Shown: piece by piece, positions 33,614 to 37,802 of the stretch
Position numbering within the stretch: position 1 is the stretch's first letter
Layout of the letters: the number at the start of each line of letters is the position of its first letter
From: Chloroflexota bacterium
Lineage (GTDB): Bacteria; Chloroflexota; Anaerolineae; Aggregatilineales; Phototrophicaceae
DNA: 37,802 nucleotides
NCBI GenBank assembly: GCA_011523545.1
Contig: WTGN01000073.1
Span: 1-37,802 of the forward strand
Direction: 5' to 3'
Notes under the pieces: model-generated
Seen by the model: only the letters and a program-made list of their open reading frames with translations
The model's database searches: none
Told to the model about the DNA's origin: nothing
Made by a program: the position numbers and the translations under genes

Positions 33614-34504
33614 ATGTTTGGACGCGGCCGTAAGATTGCGCCTTATCTCTTCATCAGCCCCTTCTTCATCGGCTACGCCATCTTCTTCCTTTATCCGGTG
33701 ATTCAGTCGCTGCAACTGAGCTTCTACCGCCAGGTCGGCTTAAACAAAGCGCCCCGCTTCATCGGTTTTGACAATTATGTCCGTCTGGTCACCAAAGACG
33801 ACCTCTTCATCAAAGCGCTGACCAATACCACCTATTACGCCTTGGGCAGCATCCTCATCATCGTTCCCCTGGCGCTGCTTCTTGCGCTGATCCTGCATAG
33901 CCCCAAGCTGCGCTTTCGCGAGTTCTTCCGCTTTCTTTATTTCACGCCCAATATCACCGCCGGCGTCGTTGTCGGCATCATCTTCGGCCTGGTCTTCGAA
34001 GAGCAATATGGCTTGATCAACAACTTGCTGTTGGCGCCGCTGGGCATCGACAACGTGCGCTGGCTGCGCGAGGCGCGTTGGGTCATGCCAGCCATCATCT
34101 TGCTCGGCGCCTGGAAATGGACCGGCATCAACGCCATCTATTTCATGGTCGGCTTGCAGAATATCCCGCCCGAGCTGAAAGAGGCGGCGCGCGTCGACGG
34201 CGCCACCCGCCTCCAGGTCTTCTGGCATGTGACGCTGCCGCTGCTGCGCCCGATCCTCGCTTTCGTGCTGACCATCGCCATCATCGGTTCGTACAATCTA
34301 TTTGCGGAACCTGCGATCTTGTTGCGCGGGCTGGAGGGCGGACCCAACAACGCCGGCATGACCATGACCATGTACCTTTACACCCGCGGCTTCCGCGAAC
34401 TCAAAATGGGTTACGCCTCGGCGATTGGTTATTCGCTGGCTGTCATCATATTGGTCTTGAGCGTGATTCAGTTGATCCTGATCCGCGCTTTCCGCGAGGA
34501 TTGA
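33614..34504 (+). CDS. Sugar ABC transporter permease, MalF/UgpA type
   Basis: This 296-aa membrane protein starts with [20 protein letters not shown], typical of UgpA/LacF permeases. It has six predicted helices and an EAA loop [20 protein letters not shown] near 190-210. [12 protein letters not shown] near 245 is also usual for the family. It follows a hairpin after the binding protein gene and is 5 nt ahead of the partner permease. Confidence 0.93.
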   Translation: MFGRGRKIAPYLFISPFFIGYAIFFLYPVIQSLQLSFYRQVGLNKAPRFIGFDNYVRLVTKDDLFIKALTNTTYYALGSILIIVPLALLLALILHSPKLRFREFFRFLYFTPNITAGVVVGIIFGLVFEEQYGLINNLLLAPLGIDNVRWLREARWVMPAIILLGAWKWTGINAIYFMVGLQNIPPELKEAARVDGATRLQVFWHVTLPLLRPILAFVLTIAIIGSYNLFAEPAILLRGLEGGPNNAGMTMTMYLYTRGFRELKMGYASAIGYSLAVIILVLSVIQLILIRAFRED

Positions 34505-34509
34505 GGGGC

Positions 34510-35388
34510 ATGAGACTCGCCATATCGCGCCCTTCGGATCCGTCCGAGCGCAAATCGCTTTACCAGAAGTTGCTTGAAGCAACGATCGTCTACGCTATCC
34601 TCTTCTTCTTCGCCCTGTTGGTTGGCATCCCCTTCCTGTACATGTTCACCGGCTCCTTCAAGACAAACGGCCAGCTATTCGCTTGGCCCATCAATCTGCT
34701 GGCGCCCGAGCCAACATTCAATAATTACGAGCGGTTGCTGAGCGGCGAGGAGATCCCCTACCTGCAGCAGATGGGCAACAGCGTCATCATCGCCGTCAGC
34801 CAGAGCGCCTTGACGCTGCTCTTCGCCTCGATGGTGGGCTGGGGCTTCGCCAAATACGAATTCCGCGGCAAGACCTTCTTGACCGTCTTCCTACTATTCA
34901 CCTTTGCCATACCCTTCCAGGTGACGCTGGTGCCGCTCTTTCAGATGATCGTGCGGCTGGGCTTGCTGGATAGCTTCTTGGGCGTCATCCTGCCCAGCTC
35001 GGTCAGCGCATTCGGCGCCTTCTTCATGCGGCAGGCGATGGTGTCGATCCCGCAAGAATTGCTCGATGCCGGGCGCATTGACGGCGCCAGCGAATGGGGC
35101 CTCTTCTGGCGCATCGGCATTCCGCTCTCGCGCGGCGCCCTGTCGATTCTATGCGTGCTCGTCTTCCTGACCGCCTGGAACGATTACCTCTGGCCGCTGA
35201 TCGTCCTGCGCACGCCGGAGAAATTCACCTACCCGGTCGGGCTGGCGACGCTGAATGGCTTGTACAAAGTCGAATACGGCATGATCCTGGGCGGCGCCTT
35301 TATCGCCACGCTGCCGATCGTGCTTATCTTCGTCGCCGGCCGCAATCAAATCCTCGATAACTTGACCATCGGCGCGGTCAAGCAGTAA
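34510..35388 (+). CDS. Sugar ABC transporter permease, MalG/UgpE type
   Basis: This second channel subunit (292 aa) has the helix [20 protein letters not shown] and a [10 protein letters not shown] segment, then an EAA loop [20 protein letters not shown] near 178-198 and [16 protein letters not shown] 34510 follows the previous stop by 5 nt with GAGGGG between. The same frame is open back to 34078, but that part is only a shadow of the previous permease. No ATPase is encoded here. Confidence 0.93.
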   Translation: MRLAISRPSDPSERKSLYQKLLEATIVYAILFFFALLVGIPFLYMFTGSFKTNGQLFAWPINLLAPEPTFNNYERLLSGEEIPYLQQMGNSVIIAVSQSALTLLFASMVGWGFAKYEFRGKTFLTVFLLFTFAIPFQVTLVPLFQMIVRLGLLDSFLGVILPSSVSAFGAFFMRQAMVSIPQELLDAGRIDGASEWGLFWRIGIPLSRGALSILCVLVFLTAWNDYLWPLIVLRTPEKFTYPVGLATLNGLYKVEYGMILGGAFIATLPIVLIFVAGRNQILDNLTIGAVKQ

Positions 35389-35448
35389 GTCGGAAAAGGA
35401 TTTGTATGGCTTGTCCGCTACTGGTGGATTCATGCGCGCATCGCTTCT

Positions 35449-35484
35449 AACCCCCCTCGGTCCCCCCATAGCAATGGGGGGAAG
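35449..35484. repeat. CCCCCC/GGGGGG palindromic repeat
   Basis: TCCCCCCATAGCAATGGGGGGA forms a hairpin of 7-8 bp. It belongs to the C/G-run repeat family and follows the second sugar importer operon, where it may end transcription. Confidence 0.55.
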
Positions 35485-35550
35485 GTTTCGGCGAGGTCGA
35501 CAAGTAGGACGTGGCGAAGCGGATAACGCTCGGACGCACTTGCGATTGCT

Positions 35551-35576
35551 CCCCTCCCTGATGCCTCGGGGAGGGG
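35551..35576. repeat. CCCCTCCC...GGGAGGGG palindromic repeat
   Basis: CCCCTCCCTGATGCCTCGGGGAGGGG pairs its ends around a short loop and is followed by CTGGGGGTGGGG. It is the same family as the elements at 1-48 and 3217-3251. Confidence 0.6.
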
Positions 35577-35622
35577 CTGGGGGTGGGGTTAGGGTAGCGA
35601 ATCGCAAAAGCGGATTAGCCTT

Positions 35623-35650
35623 ACAGGGGCAATTCTGTGAATCGCCCGCC
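35623..35650. repeat. Degenerate REP-like element
   Basis: ACAGGGGCAATTCTGTGAATCGCCCG keeps the outer GGGGC and CGCCCG of the REP-like family, with a decayed centre. It lies just after the end of the minus-strand acetyltransferase gene. Confidence 0.45.
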
Positions 35651-35657
35651 TGAGCCA

Positions 35658-36191
35658 TCAGCTTTCATCCAATCGGAAATGCAGTTCCATGTAATGCAGG
35701 TCGTAGTAGCGCCCGTCCACTTTCTCTTCCCGATGCGCCGTGCCGACGATCTCAAAGCCCAGCTTCTCATAAAGCCGAATCGCCGCCAGCGCCTCAGTAT
35801 TGACCATCAAGCTCACCTTCTCGATCTGCCCCGTTGACCGCAGCTCATCAAGCAGCCGCCGCATCAAGCGCGAGGCGATCCGCTTGCCGCGCATCTCCGA
35901 AGACAGGTAGACGCTGTAAATGCCCGCCACATGGCGCAGCTTGGCTTTCGCCGACCAACCCGCCCCGGCCATGCCAACCAGCGTCCCGTCCACTTCCGCG
36001 AAGAACGTGACATTGCCATCGCGCTCGTAGGCCGATTTTGAGCGGGCGATCCAAACTTCATCCGCGAAAGCCAGCTCGTCTTCGTAACTTGAGGCGAAGG
36101 CGGTCGGCTCGGCGCGCAGGGCTTCGAGGCGCAACTGCTTCGCTTCCCGCCAGCGCTCCGGCGGCAATGTGATTATCGTGGGTTCAGGCAT
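35658..36191 (-). CDS. GNAT family N-acetyltransferase
   Basis: This 177-aa GNAT-fold acetyltransferase uses acetyl-CoA. Its pyrophosphate-binding motif is YLSSEMRGKRIASRLM near 95-111, and the following strand and helix give NTEALAAIRLYEKLGFEIVG (about 130-149). The FASSYEDELAF segment near 32-42 is common in this subgroup. The acceptor is unknown. It stands alone between two sugar transporter loci, on the opposite strand, and ends at a degenerate repeat. Confidence 0.9.
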   Translation of the reverse strand: MPEPTIITLPPERWREAKQLRLEALRAEPTAFASSYEDELAFADEVWIARSKSAYERDGNVTFFAEVDGTLVGMAGAGWSAKAKLRHVAGIYSVYLSSEMRGKRIASRLMRRLLDELRSTGQIEKVSLMVNTEALAAIRLYEKLGFEIVGTAHREEKVDGRYYDLHYMELHFRLDES

Positions 36192-36476
36192 CCCGCACCA
36201 ATCTTTGACTTTTTCTACCGGTATGGTTATGCTTGCATTGTACGTTGCAATCCTACCGCAAAAGGGTCAGCATCCAATTGGTGCGTCGCTGCCTTCTTGA
36301 ACTTCTTTGGGGGCGTATACTGGAGGCTGATGGTGTGGCCGTTACTCACTAAGAAGCAGCCATCATCGCATTGAATATATGGCGCAGAAAGCCTGCGGGG
36401 CAGGAGGTGCAATGCGTACGATCAAAAAAAGCAGTCAGCACGTAATGAACTGGAATCAAAAATGAAGGAGATAACC
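36192..36476. other. Divergent intergenic region, no gene seen
   Basis: These 285 bp separate the divergent acetyltransferase and binding protein genes. No convincing ORF, RNA, repeat or promoter pair was found apart from the ribosome site GAAGGAG at 36464-36470. Promoters for both genes are expected here. Confidence 0.5.
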
Positions 36477-37775
36477 ATGTCCGAAAAGAAACTATCCCGC
36501 CGCGACTTTCTGAAAGCGGCATCAACCGCGCTGGCAGCTTCCGGCTTTGCCGCGCTGCCGGTCGGCGTCGTGCGCGCCCAGGACGAAGAAGTCAATCTCG
36601 TGCTCTGGGGCTTCGCCAGCAACCGCGTCGAATGGATGCAGAACGTGGTTGACGAACTCTGGTCCGACATGCATCCCAATGTCGGCTTCACCTTCGAGCA
36701 GACGCCCTATTGGGACCTGTGGCCCAAGCTGACGGCGGCATTTGTCGGCGGCGCCGGCATCCCCGATATGGTCGATATCGAGATCAACCAGACGGGCCAA
36801 TACGTGCGCGAACCGGGCAACGAGCCCTTCGCCGCCATGAATGACCTGCTGGGCGAGGACCTGGACAGCCTTTCAATTCCCTCGGCCACCGCGCCCTGGA
36901 CCGTCCGCGGCAATATCTACGGCCTCGGCAACGAAGTCAACCCGCTGCTGATGCTCTACCGCAGCGACGTCATGGAAGAGCTGGGCGTTGACGCCGAAGC
37001 GCCAGTGAGTTGGGAAGAATGGATCGAGCAAGTGGGCGGTCCGGTACAAGATTCGGGCACGGCGCTGACGACTTTCAACCGAGGCGCGGGCAGTTGGCGC
37101 GAATTGAACAACGTGCTCAACGCGGCTGGCGGCCAATTTTTCGATGGCGACGGCAATGTAACAGTGCTGGACGACGACCTGGCGGTTGACATCTTGAATT
37201 GGCAGAAGGGGCACGTCGATTCCGGCTTGTTCCTGGTATCGGACGCCGATTGGTGGGGGCTGGTGGGCGATTCCGCCCTAGTCAGTATGTACGCCGCGCC
37301 CTGGCTGCAAGGCTTCATGAAGCAGAACGTCCCCGACATGGAGGGCCAGTGGCGGATGCGCCACCTGCCGAAATGGAGCCCGGACAGCCCCAAGACCTCG
37401 CCCTATGGTGGCACCGGCATGGGCATCACCGCCGCCTCCGAAAACAAGCCGGAGTCCTACGAGTTCATCCGCGTCTGCAATATCACTGCCGAGGGTTCGC
37501 TGCTGGCCTTCCGCCGCATGAACCTCTTCCCGTCCTACACACCGGTCTGGGATAGCGAGGAATTGCTGCGCTCGGATGATTACTTTGGCGGGCAGGTACC
37601 TGGTCAATTCATCGCCGAGGCGGCCGCCGAAATGGCTGTCGTCAACGTTGATCCGTATTGGGGCTTGTTCGGTGATATCGTCAATCGCGTCGTTATGGAT
37701 CCGGTCTTCGAGGCGGATGCTGATCCGCGCGCGGCGCTGGAAGAAGCGATCGAAGAATTCGAGTTCAGCAAGTAG
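36477..37775 (+). CDS. Carbohydrate ABC transporter substrate-binding protein with Tat signal
   Basis: This sugar receptor (432 aa) carries a twin-arginine signal (SRRDFLK at 7-13, followed by a hydrophobic stretch to AQDEE), unlike the other binding proteins here, which use Sec signals. The mature part begins VNLVLWGFASN and has PDMVDIEINQTG and YGGTGMGITAASENKP motifs of family 1 receptors. GAAGGAG 6 nt upstream fixes ATG 36477. Permeases would be expected downstream, beyond the window. Confidence 0.9.
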   Translation: MSEKKLSRRDFLKAASTALAASGFAALPVGVVRAQDEEVNLVLWGFASNRVEWMQNVVDELWSDMHPNVGFTFEQTPYWDLWPKLTAAFVGGAGIPDMVDIEINQTGQYVREPGNEPFAAMNDLLGEDLDSLSIPSATAPWTVRGNIYGLGNEVNPLLMLYRSDVMEELGVDAEAPVSWEEWIEQVGGPVQDSGTALTTFNRGAGSWRELNNVLNAAGGQFFDGDGNVTVLDDDLAVDILNWQKGHVDSGLFLVSDADWWGLVGDSALVSMYAAPWLQGFMKQNVPDMEGQWRMRHLPKWSPDSPKTSPYGGTGMGITAASENKPESYEFIRVCNITAEGSLLAFRRMNLFPSYTPVWDSEELLRSDDYFGGQVPGQFIAEAAAEMAVVNVDPYWGLFGDIVNRVVMDPVFEADADPRAALEEAIEEFEFSK

Positions 37776-37780
37776 GGCAA

Positions 37781-37802
37781 TTCCCCCCCATCCCCCGGCC
37801 CC
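37781..37802. repeat. C-run repeat cut by the window end
   Basis: The last 22 bases, starting 5 nt after the binding protein stop, are C runs resembling the start of the C/G-run palindromic repeats. The pairing arm would lie outside the window. Confidence 0.35.

Noticed and set aside
34078..34509. Upstream extension of the last permease
   Set aside because: It overlaps most of the second half of the preceding permease out of frame; the family start is at 34510, right after that gene's stop.

Overview
The window looks like a piece of a heterotrophic, fairly GC-rich bacterial chromosome, most likely Chloroflexota (Anaerolineae or SAR202-like). The assignment is an inference. It rests on the mix of an F420-type LLM oxidoreductase, sulfatases, several substrate-binding-protein transporters, a fused peptide-transporter ATPase, and many short palindromic repeats of the form GTAGGGGCGACC-n-GGTCGCCCG. 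No rRNA, tRNA, CRISPR array or transposase was seen.

Layout. 114-1205: CapA-like metallophosphatase. 1343-7516: a peptide-type ABC importer operon made of a substrate-binding protein whose segments are in circularly permuted order, two permeases, and one gene fusing both ATPases. 7523-9635: a membrane protein with a C-terminal beta domain, preceded by a small ORF that is a partial duplicate of that domain. 9672-13401: MDR dehydrogenase, sulfatase and sugar epimerase-like TIM barrel, all on the plus strand. 13526-16330 (minus): lutABC, the L-lactate oxidation operon. 16434-21160 (minus): the accessory region described below. 21456-24248: xylose isomerase and xylulokinase. 24284-25881 (minus): metallo-beta-lactamase-fold protein and LLM oxidoreductase. 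26020-28633: second sulfatase and an alpha/beta hydrolase. 28734-35388: two consecutive carbohydrate ABC importers (binding protein plus two permeases each, no ATPase). 35658-36191 (minus): GNAT acetyltransferase. 36477-37775: a third sugar-binding protein, with a Tat signal; its partners would lie beyond the window. Apart from the accessory region, the content reads as a catabolic set for peptides and (sulfated) sugars feeding xylose, lactate and related intermediates.

The main discovery is a polymorphic toxin-immunity locus at 16434-21160. A 687-residue protein carries a proline-rich N-terminus, a helical region, a JAB/JAMM-type metallopeptidase-like domain (HHHP...S..D), a conserved linker and a C-terminal domain with lysozyme-like hallmarks. 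Its overlapping downstream partner is a membrane-anchored exported protein, a candidate immunity protein. Next comes an orphan cassette: it starts inside the JAB domain, shares 133 bp of perfectly identical linker DNA with the full-length gene, then switches abruptly to a different C-terminal domain, again followed by a membrane-anchored small protein. Degenerate linker scars follow each candidate immunity gene. The full-length gene has a near-consensus sigma70 promoter whose spacer holds GAAC-N4-GTTC, the Gram-positive-type LexA (SOS) box, which suggests a DNA-damage-induced toxin. The toxin tips and immunity genes are visibly AT-richer than the surroundings.
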